In this document: piece by piece, positions 1-5,246 of the stretch
Layout: the number at the start of each line of letters is the position of its first letter
How positions within the stretch are numbered: the stretch's first letter is position 1
From: Candidatus Cloacimonadota bacterium
Lineage (GTDB): Bacteria > Cloacimonadota > Cloacimonadia > Cloacimonadales > Cloacimonadaceae
Direction: 5' to 3'
Length of the DNA: 5,246 nt
Assembly (NCBI GenBank): GCA_023230795.1
Contig: JALNWR010000186.1
Location: 1 to 5,246, forward strand
The notes under the pieces: generated by a model
The model's input: only the letters and a program-made list of their open reading frames with translations
What the model was told of the DNA's origin: nothing
The model's database searches: none
Translations under genes and position numbers: made by a program

Positions 1-722
1 AAGGCAAAGGCCGATACTTCACCGATGCAGCCACCGATATTGCCCCAAAAGAGGCTCTTCAAGGTATCCATCTCGGTGAGACTGCTAAAGATTCTGCCGC
101 TGAGATTGAGGCCTCCGGCCTGAGCATTGATATCTGCCACAAAGTTGCTGTCTCTAAGGGTCTGAGCTACTTTCAGAGGAGTGGCGGAAGTCACCAATTC
201 ATAGGCTTTGGGGGATAGCGATTGCAGATCGGTAGCGATGCGGGTGAGATCATTCAAGCCGCTCATGGCGGAATCCTTTACTGCTACCCAGCCTGCGGTC
301 ATTTGAGTAGGCCAGCTTGCCATCAGGAAAGCGCGGCCCAAAAGCGCAGGATTTACAGGGTTGTTGCCCAGGCCGCCAAAGACCTGTTTTCCCACCGTGA
401 TGGCAAATATAGCACCTAAGATGGGCAGCCAGAACGGGGCTCCGGCATGGATATTGAAAGCCAGCAGCAATCCTGTGAGAAAAGCGGAGCCATCATGCAC
501 TGTAATCGGCACTTTCCGCAGCTTCTGAATGAGGGCTTCACAGACCACAGCGGTCACTGCTCCAGTAAGGGTCAAAAGCAGAGCCCTGATGCCCCAATAA
601 TAAGTAGCAAAGGCGAGAGCCGGCAGCAAGGCGAGCACCACGTTCCACATCACGTTTTTGACTGTAGTTCTATCGTGAACATGGGGCGCGGCTGAAACGG
701 TAAGTCTATCTTGTGTATTCAT
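1..722 (-). CDS. rnfD: RnfD, membrane subunit of the Rnf ion-translocating ferredoxin:NAD+ oxidoreductase (3' end outside window)
   Basis: This is an integral membrane subunit of the Rnf complex, which couples electron flow between ferredoxin and NAD+ to Na+ or H+ transport. It carries a covalently bound FMN. I translated it from the ATG at 722; about 240 codons stay open to the left edge, against a usual family length of roughly 300-350. Visible are hydrophobic segments near residues 23-42, 46-64 and 95-112, FLTG at 81-84, the RnfD/NqrB signature GGLGNNPVNPALLGRAF at 116-132, the flavinylation motif TSATPL at 178-183 with T181 as the expected FMN-linked threonine, and GNIGGCIGEVSA at 227-238. 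The start lies 2 bases after the rnfC stop, with AGAGGA 10 bases upstream inside the end of rnfC, so translation is probably coupled. NqrB is a homologue, but the RnfC neighbour settles the assignment to Rnf. The residues before the FMN motif read YELV rather than the more usual D-A-V. Confidence 0.95.
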   Translation of the reverse strand, partial: MNTQDRLTVSAAPHVHDRTTVKNVMWNVVLALLPALAFATYYWGIRALLLTLTGAVTAVVCEALIQKLRKVPITVHDGSAFLTGLLLAFNIHAGAPFWLPILGAIFAITVGKQVFGGLGNNPVNPALLGRAFLMASWPTQMTAGWVAVKDSAMSGLNDLTRIATDLQSLSPKAYELVTSATPLKVAQTLRDSNFVADINAQAGGLNLSGRIFSSLTEMDTLKSLFWGNIGGCIGEVSAFA

Positions 723-724
723 AG

Positions 725-2044
725 TTATTTATTCCTCTGAGCTTCAGCATAGCGGATTTTCCCGGTATCAATCCATTGCACCAGACGAATATGGGCAGGA
801 CATACATAGGCGCAACTTCCGCATTTGATGCAGTCGTTGAGTCCGCCCTTTACCGCCATTTTCAAATCGTTATATTTCACGGCATTGGCTATCATCGAAG
901 GCATCAGGTTCATAGGGCAGATATCCACGCAATGGGCACAGCGCAGGCAGGTGTGTTCCTGCATAGACCTTGCACTCTTTTCATCGAACAATACCAGGCC
1001 GCTGCTGCCTTTGGTCATCGCTGCGTCCAGAGAAGGCAGGGCAAAGCCCATCATGGGTCCTCCGGATATGGCTTTGCCGATGGGGGCTGAGACGCCGCCG
1101 CAATGCTTTAGCAGATCGCTATATAGAGCTCCGATGGGCGCCAGCAAGTTCATGGGTGTATTCACGATGGGGCCGGTAACTGAGATCACGCGCTCGATCA
1201 GCGGCTTTTGATAGCGCACAGCTTCATATATAGCTGCTGCAGTGCCAACATTTTGCACATCCACTCCCACGGCCATGGGCAAGCCGCCTGCAGGAACCTT
1301 GCGTTTGGTGGCTGCATAAATGAGCTGCTTTTCAGCGCCCTGGGGATATTGCAATTTGAAGCCCACCACGCTGAGGTCTTTTTCTTTGGCGGTAAGCTTT
1401 TGCATGAGCTTGATGGCATCGGGTTTATTGGCTTCGATGCCGATTATGCCCTTTTTGGCGCTTAGGGTCCTCATGATGATCCTGAGGCCATGCAGGATAT
1501 CTTCGCTGCGCTCTAACATCAGACGGTAGTCACTGGTCAAAAACGGTTCACATTCCACCCCGTTCAAGATCACGGTATCGATGGGCTTGTCCTGCGGAGG
1601 AGAAAGCTTCACGTGGGTAGGAAATCCAGCGCCGCCCATCCCGCAGATGCCAGCGGCTGATACCCTGGCTATAAGCTCATCCGGATCAAGGCTCATAAAA
1701 TCCGGATCATCATGCAGCTCGACGCTTTGATCCTGCTGGTCGGAGCTAATCTCTATGCCCATAGACATAGCGCCTGTGGGATGCAAGAACTTGCCGATCT
1801 TAGTTACTTTGCCGCTGATGCTGGCGTGTTGCACCAGCGAGACAAATCCAGCCGGAACAGCGACTACTTGCCCTTTCAGCACAGTGTCCCCCACTTTTAC
1901 GGTGGGACTGGAGACAGCTCCTATATGTTGTGAAAGATGTATTATCACCCGCTCTGGGGTGGGCAGATTGCTAATGGGTGCTGACGCTGAATAATGCTTT
2001 TCATCATGGGGGTGAATCCCCCCAGGAAAGGTCTTCAATCGCAT
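725..2044 (-). CDS. rnfC: RnfC, NADH-binding iron-sulfur subunit of the Rnf complex
   Basis: This is the peripheral subunit of Rnf on the cytoplasmic side, where NAD(H) reacts. The 439 residues are complete. The N-terminal part (about 1-100, beginning MRLKTFPGGIHP) is the RnfC barrel-sandwich domain. The glycine-rich flavin/NADH segment GMGGAGFPTHVKL is at 135-147 and NGVECEPFLTSD at 161-172; both are typical of the NuoF/RnfC family. A SLBB-like region follows, around 285-340. Two [4Fe-4S] motifs of the form CxxCxxCxxxCP close the protein: C366, C369, C372, C376 and C405, C408, C411, C415. All eight cysteines are present. The length fits the short form of anaerobes such as Clostridia and Thermotoga; gammaproteobacterial RnfC has a long repetitive C-terminal tail that is absent here. 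The ATG is preceded by GGGGAG, seven bases or fewer upstream. rnfD follows after 2 bases, matching the usual rnfCDGEAB order. Confidence 0.97.
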   Translation of the reverse strand: MRLKTFPGGIHPHDEKHYSASAPISNLPTPERVIIHLSQHIGAVSSPTVKVGDTVLKGQVVAVPAGFVSLVQHASISGKVTKIGKFLHPTGAMSMGIEISSDQQDQSVELHDDPDFMSLDPDELIARVSAAGICGMGGAGFPTHVKLSPPQDKPIDTVILNGVECEPFLTSDYRLMLERSEDILHGLRIIMRTLSAKKGIIGIEANKPDAIKLMQKLTAKEKDLSVVGFKLQYPQGAEKQLIYAATKRKVPAGGLPMAVGVDVQNVGTAAAIYEAVRYQKPLIERVISVTGPIVNTPMNLLAPIGALYSDLLKHCGGVSAPIGKAISGGPMMGFALPSLDAAMTKGSSGLVLFDEKSARSMQEHTCLRCAHCVDICPMNLMPSMIANAVKYNDLKMAVKGGLNDCIKCGSCAYVCPAHIRLVQWIDTGKIRYAEAQRNK

Positions 2045-2089
2045 TTACTCTCCCCTGGCCTTGTTTGTCAAAGCCCGATATCTATTTTG

Positions 2090-2133
2090 CTTGCCACTAT
2101 TCTGAGTTCAGCAGATTAGGCAAGGTTTTTTTT
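2090..2133. repeat. Imperfect inverted repeat with adjoining T8 run in the rnfC leader
   Basis: On the plus strand CTTGCC (2090-2095) is complementary to GGCAAG (2119-2124). Inside it, CTGA (2102-2105) faces TCAG (2108-2111). The plus strand then continues with a run of eight T (2126-2133). It could be an operator or an mRNA structure ahead of rnfC. In the plus direction it looks like a weak intrinsic terminator, but there is no plus-strand gene for it to serve. The rest of the 147-base gap (2045-2191) shows no clear promoter and no terminator for the gene upstream. Confidence 0.35.
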
Positions 2134-2191
2134 GCTTTTGGATGATTCCAGCCCGGGTGTGTCCAGTGTTTACCGCCATGCCTAAGACAAG

Positions 2192-3121
2192 CTAATAAAG
2201 CACTGATTTGATCAAGAGCGGGATCAAAACTTCATGCTGTCCAATGAAGTAATAGCCCTTGCCGCCGGTCTCCACCGGGCGCTGCATCACATTCACCCTG
2301 GCACGATAATGCTGATTCATATCAAAGACAGCAGTGCTGAAATTCTTCACGCTGCCGGTGATATTTCTGGCCACGGTGAGCGCTTTTAGAAACACTTCCG
2401 GCAGGATAACTGCTGATCCGAAATTCAGATATACTCCGCCTTCATCCAGCCCGGTCACTTGATTGCAGAAGATACGAAAGTCTCGCATAGAGCAATCTCC
2501 GATGGCTTTACCATCTGCAAAAGGAGACTGATGGATGATGTCGGTGCCGATAGCTACATGCACGGTGAGCGGAATGCCGTATTCATAGGCCTTGCCCAGG
2601 ACAGACAGTTCGGCATTGGGAGCATTATGATGGATTGCTTTACCTACTGCTTCGCCCAGGCCCAGGCTTTGTTTGCTGCCTTCTGTGATGCAGGTATTGA
2701 TTCCATGCGAGGTCTCAAAAGCCATGCCAAAAGAGCCATCGGCCAGGGCTTTGGATACGTCCTCGGAGGTCTGCCCATAAAAAGCTATCTCATAATCATG
2801 CACGATCACAGAGCCATTTACTGCAATGGCAGATACATACCCGGCCTCCATCAGCTCGATGATCAAGGGAGCAAGGCCGCATTTTATCACATGTCCGCCT
2901 ATGCCGAGGATGATGGCTTTGCCTTTGTCTCTGGCCTGCCGGATGGCTGTGATCAGCTCCTTTAAATCTTTGGCACTGAGGATTTCAGGCAGGACATCAA
3001 GAAAGCCGCTTAGCTCCACCTTCCCCTTTTTGGCAAAGAGGGAGCTCTCCACCTTGCTCTGGCGCTCTGAGATCGAATAGGCTGTGATCTTACTGAGATT
3101 TATTTCTTTGTGTGCGCTCAC
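2192..3121 (-). CDS. Conserved deoxyhypusine synthase-like protein of unknown function
   Basis: From the GTG at 3121 the protein has 309 residues and no signal peptide or membrane segment, so it is probably cytoplasmic. It resembles a bacterial family related to deoxyhypusine synthase (a Rossmann-like NAD-binding fold) whose members are mostly called hypothetical. Patterned blocks are GIGGHVIKCGLAPLI (73-87), NGSVIVHDYEIAFYGQTSED (102-121), DGSFGMAFET (128-137), VHVAIGTDIIHQ (187-198), GGVYLNFGSAVILPEVFLKA (228-247) and FDMNQHYRARVNV (266-278). In this last part true deoxyhypusine synthase has a catalytic lysine in a W-G-K context; I see no such motif here, so the reaction is probably different. 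Bacteria also lack eIF5A, the known protein substrate. An in-frame start farther upstream at 3229 exists, but it would overlap queH by 140 bases and has no family-like sequence. The GTG at 3121 has GAGGAG seven bases ahead. The gene overlaps queH by 32 bases, so they are likely co-translated. Family resemblance is from memory. Confidence 0.8.
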   Translation of the reverse strand: MSAHKEINLSKITAYSISERQSKVESSLFAKKGKVELSGFLDVLPEILSAKDLKELITAIRQARDKGKAIILGIGGHVIKCGLAPLIIELMEAGYVSAIAVNGSVIVHDYEIAFYGQTSEDVSKALADGSFGMAFETSHGINTCITEGSKQSLGLGEAVGKAIHHNAPNAELSVLGKAYEYGIPLTVHVAIGTDIIHQSPFADGKAIGDCSMRDFRIFCNQVTGLDEGGVYLNFGSAVILPEVFLKALTVARNITGSVKNFSTAVFDMNQHYRARVNVMQRPVETGGKGYYFIGQHEVLIPLLIKSVLY

Positions 3122-3644
3122 GGTAACGCTCCTCTTCGCTGAATATGCAGCCACAGTATTGCTGGCGATACATGCCCGCAGCTTTGGAGAGACGGATGCC
3201 TTCCTGCCAGAGCTGGCGCCAGTCTTCATAGAAGAATTTCAGCTTATATTTCTCTCTCATCTGCCGGCTGAAGGCGATGATATCCTCATGCTTTTGATAG
3301 CGGCTGTATAGCAAGGTGCTGCTGAAGCCGTCAAATCCACCTTCAGCGGCTGCTCTGGCTGTACCTTCAATGCGGGTTCGATAGCAATATTCACATCTGG
3401 CCGGGATGTCGGACAGGGTATTGTGCAGAAACTCCACCAGGCCATATTCATCATGTTCGATCAGTTCAAAGCCTTCCTTTTGGGAGTATTCCCGCAGGGC
3501 ATTCCGCCGCTTTTGATATTCCAAAAGTGGATGGATATTGGGATTGAACCAATATGCCGCCAGCTCGTGCCCCGCCTCTTTGAGCTTGATATAGGGCGCA
3601 ATCAGGCAGGGCGCACAGCAGGCATGGATCAGCAGTTTAGCCAC
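3090..3644 (-). CDS. queH: Epoxyqueuosine reductase QueH (formerly DUF208)
   Basis: QueH carries out the last step of queuosine synthesis, reducing epoxyqueuosine to queuosine at the wobble base of tRNAs for Asn, Asp, His and Tyr. It is the cobalamin-independent replacement for QueG and holds an iron-sulfur cluster. The 184 residues match the usual family size. Visible motifs are HACCAPC at 7-13 (C9, C10, C13), FNPNIHP at 33-39 followed by EYQKR, RCEYCYRTR at 83-91 (C84, C87), FSSTLLYSRYQKHEDI at 107-122 and YCGCIFSEEERY at 163-174 (C164, C166); all expected cysteines are there. The start is a GTG: an in-frame TAG sits four codons upstream, so no longer form is possible, and AGGA lies seven bases ahead. 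It begins 30 bases after the acyl-CoA dehydrogenase stop and overlaps the DHS-like gene by 32 bases. No other queuosine genes are in the window. Confidence 0.95.
   Translation of the reverse strand: MAKLLIHACCAPCLIAPYIKLKEAGHELAAYWFNPNIHPLLEYQKRRNALREYSQKEGFELIEHDEYGLVEFLHNTLSDIPARCEYCYRTRIEGTARAAAEGGFDGFSSTLLYSRYQKHEDIIAFSRQMREKYKLKFFYEDWRQLWQEGIRLSKAAGMYRQQYCGCIFSEEERYRERTQRNKSQ
3129..3134 (-). promoter_or_regulatory. Ribosome binding site that sets the GTG start of the DHS-like gene
   Basis: On the minus strand these bases read GAGGAG, seven bases before the GTG at 3121-3119. The site lies inside the end of queH. No ATG lies nearby in this frame, and the next in-frame methionine falls within the conserved core, so this site decides the start. 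Confidence 0.75.
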
Positions 3645-3674
3645 GGGCGTTTCCTAAACTCAGTCCTGCTTGAT

Positions 3675-4820
3675 CTAAAACTCTTTGAGAATGTTTGAGG
3701 CCACAATACCGCGTTGGATTTGATTGGTCCCTTCGTAAATCTGTAGAATCTTGGCATCCCGCATCATCTTTTCCACCGGGTATTCTTTCATGTAACCGTA
3801 GCCGCCCAGAATCTGCACTGCATCTGTGGTTACCTTCATAGCCATATCCGAGGCAAAGTATTTGCACATGGCGCTTTCTTTGGCATAGTTTTTGATGCCG
3901 GCATCCACCATCTTAGCGGTTTGGAAGACCAGGGCGCGGGCTGCTTCAATCTCGGTGGCCATATCCGCCAGCATAAACTGGATGGCCTGGAAGCTGGAGA
4001 TGGGTTTGCCAAATTGATGGCGCTCTTTGGAATAGCGAACTGAGGCTTCAAAAGCTCCTCTGGCGATGCCCACAGCCTGTGAACCCACCATCGGGCGGGA
4101 TTTGTCAAAGACCTTCATGGCTGTGATAAATCCTGTGCCTTCCCGGCCCAGAAGATTAGCTGCCGGCACCTTGCAATCTTCAAAGATCAGCTCTCTGGTA
4201 GCGCTGGCACGGATGCCCATCTTGTTTTCCTTTTTACCATAAGAGAAACCGGGGGTGTCTTTTTCCACTATAAAACAGGAACAGCCCCGAGCACCCCTGC
4301 TTTTGTCCGTCATGGCAAATACGGTATAGATGCCAGCTTCTCCGCCATTTGTGATCCACTGTTTGGTGCCGTTGAGGATGTAATAATCACCTTCTTTGCG
4401 GGCTGTGGTTTCGATAGCTCCGGCATCACTGCCTGCATTTGCTTCCGTGAGTGCGAAAGCGGCAAGCTCTTCTCCTGCCGCGATGATGGGCAGATATTTC
4501 TGTTTCTGCTCCTCAGTACCTGCGATCAAGATAGGATACATACCCAGTCCGGTGGCTCCAAAAGCCAGGGCGATGCCGGCGTCCACAGCACAAAGCTCTT
4601 CGGTAACCACCACTAAATCTACGACCTTACCGCTGATGCCATCATATTCTTCCGGAATCAAAATGGCAAAAAGATCGCTTTGGCGCATAACTTCAACGAT
4701 GTCCCAGGGGAAGATTCCCTCCTGGTCGTAATGCTCAGAGAGAGGTTTCATCTTTTCATTGGCGATTCTACGTGCCAATTCCTGCATTTCAAGCTGGTCT
4801 TCTGTCAAAAAGTAATTCAT
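3675..4820 (-). CDS. Acyl-CoA dehydrogenase, short-chain (butyryl-CoA) type
   Basis: This is a FAD enzyme that forms or reduces the alpha-beta double bond of an acyl-CoA thioester and exchanges electrons with an electron-transfer flavoprotein. The complete protein has 381 residues, the family norm. In order: an alpha-helical N-terminal domain (1-120), the first family signature FALTEANAGSDAGAIETTA (122-140), the beta domain with QWITNGG (154-160), RHQFGKPISSFQAIQF (267-282), and the second signature around QILGGYGYM (336-344) to MMRDAKILQIYEGTNQIQR (352-370). E363 in IYEGT is the expected catalytic base, in the same place as in medium- and short-chain enzymes. No signal peptide is visible. 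The ATG has AGGAGA five bases ahead. No etfAB is in the window, so substrate (butyryl, branched-chain, glutaryl) and direction cannot be settled; an arginine-rich glutaryl-CoA-type site was not evident. It is the first gene of the apparent queH transcription unit. Confidence 0.95.
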   Translation of the reverse strand: MNYFLTEDQLEMQELARRIANEKMKPLSEHYDQEGIFPWDIVEVMRQSDLFAILIPEEYDGISGKVVDLVVVTEELCAVDAGIALAFGATGLGMYPILIAGTEEQKQKYLPIIAAGEELAAFALTEANAGSDAGAIETTARKEGDYYILNGTKQWITNGGEAGIYTVFAMTDKSRGARGCSCFIVEKDTPGFSYGKKENKMGIRASATRELIFEDCKVPAANLLGREGTGFITAMKVFDKSRPMVGSQAVGIARGAFEASVRYSKERHQFGKPISSFQAIQFMLADMATEIEAARALVFQTAKMVDAGIKNYAKESAMCKYFASDMAMKVTTDAVQILGGYGYMKEYPVEKMMRDAKILQIYEGTNQIQRGIVASNILKEF

Positions 4821-4857
4821 CTTTATCTCCTGTTTTATATGTACTTACCAGAAGAGG

Positions 4858-4887
4858 ATCATCTGATAAATAAGGTATATATGTCAA
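4858..4887 (-). promoter_or_regulatory. Predicted sigma70-type promoter for the acyl-CoA dehydrogenase unit
   Basis: Reading the minus strand, a perfect TTGACA (plus bases 4882-4887) is followed after 18 bases by GATGAT (4858-4863), which matches four of six consensus -10 bases. The interval is AT-rich. A transcript would begin about 30 bases before the dehydrogenase ATG and include its AGGAGA site. The -10 box is weak, and the spacing is one base longer than ideal. The site is only about 35 bases past the transposase stop, so part of it may belong to the insertion sequence end. Confidence 0.45.
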
Positions 4888-4921
4888 GTGCAAAGTGAAC
4901 TGGCATTCCCCCATTATTTTT

Positions 4922-5246
4922 TTAGAACCTAATTTTCATCTGGTCTCGATCACGCCTTTCCTGTATATTTGGCCGTCGTTTATACTGGATAAACAGCTTG
5001 ATACAGATAGCGATAACCTCAGCTACCCTATAATAAACGAATTCCTTGGTCTTGTATCTGTCTGATTTAGTGTACTGAATGATTTTGGGGAAGCCAGCCT
5101 CCAGGATATGAATATTATTCTTACATTTATAGATAAAGAAGAGAGCCAAAGCCATAAAGGCATTGAGGTTTTTCATGCCTTGATAGCTACCTAAACGCAT
5201 GTTTTCCCATCTCATGCTCTGCTTCATTTGGCGATGAACTTCTTCA
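4922..5246 (-). CDS. IS4-type (DDE) transposase, C-terminal part; 5' end outside window
   Basis: The frame is open to the right edge and gives 107 residues. It begins EEVHRQMK, which fits the E(6)K half of the Y-R-E-K signature of IS4-family transposases (compare EEFHKAWK in Tn5). The first Glu (bases 5243-5245) would be the third catalytic acid of the DDE triad, and the Lys at the end is the conserved one. Then come WENMRLGSYQGMKNLNAFMA and LALFFIY, the usual helix after the active site. The remaining basic tail (YKRRPNIQERRDRDQ) is not recognisable. The ATG at 5227 is internal to the gene and not its start. The segment is AT-richer than the adjoining genes, as expected of a mobile element. 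Whether the copy is intact cannot be told, because the catalytic Asp residues and the other end lie outside. No terminal repeat could be defined with one end only. Confidence 0.8.
   Translation of the reverse strand, partial: EEVHRQMKQSMRWENMRLGSYQGMKNLNAFMALALFFIYKCKNNIHILEAGFPKIIQYTKSDRYKTKEFVYYRVAEVIAICIKLFIQYKRRPNIQERRDRDQMKIRF

Noticed and set aside
222..695. Two short plus-strand open frames
   Set aside because: They lie opposite the continuous RnfD reading frame with its signature motifs.
776..1211. Overlapping plus-strand open frames opposite rnfC
   Set aside because: RnfC is unmistakable in the minus frame with all eight cluster cysteines; the plus frames are antisense shadows.
2043..2071. 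TTGACA on the minus strand at 2066-2071 as the rnfC promoter -35 box
   Set aside because: A -10 box 17 bases on would fall on the rnfC start codon and its ribosome binding site, leaving no leader, although a GGGGAG site is clearly used.
2459..2965. Plus-strand open frame of 168 codons
   Set aside because: It lies wholly opposite the conserved DHS-like gene, resembles no family I know, and has no convincing ribosome binding site.
3836..4108. Minus-strand open frame of 90 codons in another frame
   Set aside because: It is an out-of-frame reading of the acyl-CoA dehydrogenase; the real frame carries both family signatures without interruption.
4396..4731. Plus-strand open frame rich in Ser, Ala and Pro
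   Set aside because: It is the complement of the acyl-CoA dehydrogenase, and its composition is typical of antisense translation.
4821..4921. Search for a terminal inverted repeat or target duplication of the insertion sequence
   Set aside because: Only one end of the element is in the window, so no repeat pair can be shown.

Overview
All genes in this window read on the minus strand, so in transcription order it runs from right to left. The order is: 3' end of an IS4-type transposase (cut by the right edge), acyl-CoA dehydrogenase, queH (epoxyqueuosine reductase), a conserved deoxyhypusine-synthase-like protein of unknown function, rnfC, and rnfD (cut by the left edge). No credible plus-strand gene, tRNA, rRNA or CRISPR array was seen.

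The organism looks like an anaerobic bacterium with moderate GC, about 50% by eye. The Rnf ion-pumping ferredoxin:NAD+ oxidoreductase, the short clostridial/Thermotoga-type RnfC, the cobalamin-independent QueH and a short-chain-type acyl-CoA dehydrogenase fit a fermentative or syntrophic anaerobe. Cloacimonadota-like or deltaproteobacterial-like lineages would be plausible, but the sequence alone does not fix the phylum.

Layout: 1-722 is rnfD without its 3' end. 725-2044 is complete rnfC, two bases before rnfD and clearly coupled to it. The usual partners rnfG, E, A and B should lie beyond the left edge. 2045-2191 is a 147-base leader holding an imperfect inverted repeat next to a T8 run. 2192-3121 is the DHS-like gene. 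Its start is best placed at a GTG that overlaps the end of queH by 32 bases. 3090-3644 is queH, which also starts with GTG. 3675-4820 is the acyl-CoA dehydrogenase. 4821-4921 is an AT-rich intergenic stretch with a good TTGACA box. 4922-5246 is the transposase C-terminus, visibly AT-richer than its neighbours.

How they may work together: acyl-CoA dehydrogenase, queH and the DHS-like gene have tight spacing (a 30-base gap, then a 32-base overlap) and look like one transcription unit. rnfCD(GEAB) follows 147 bases later and could be read through or have its own promoter. Acyl-CoA oxidation or reduction passes electrons through an electron-transfer flavoprotein, and Rnf balances ferredoxin and NADH against the membrane ion gradient. 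A metabolic link is therefore reasonable but inferred. The least understood item is the DHS-like protein, which keeps a strongly patterned core but appears to lack the catalytic-lysine motif of true deoxyhypusine synthase.
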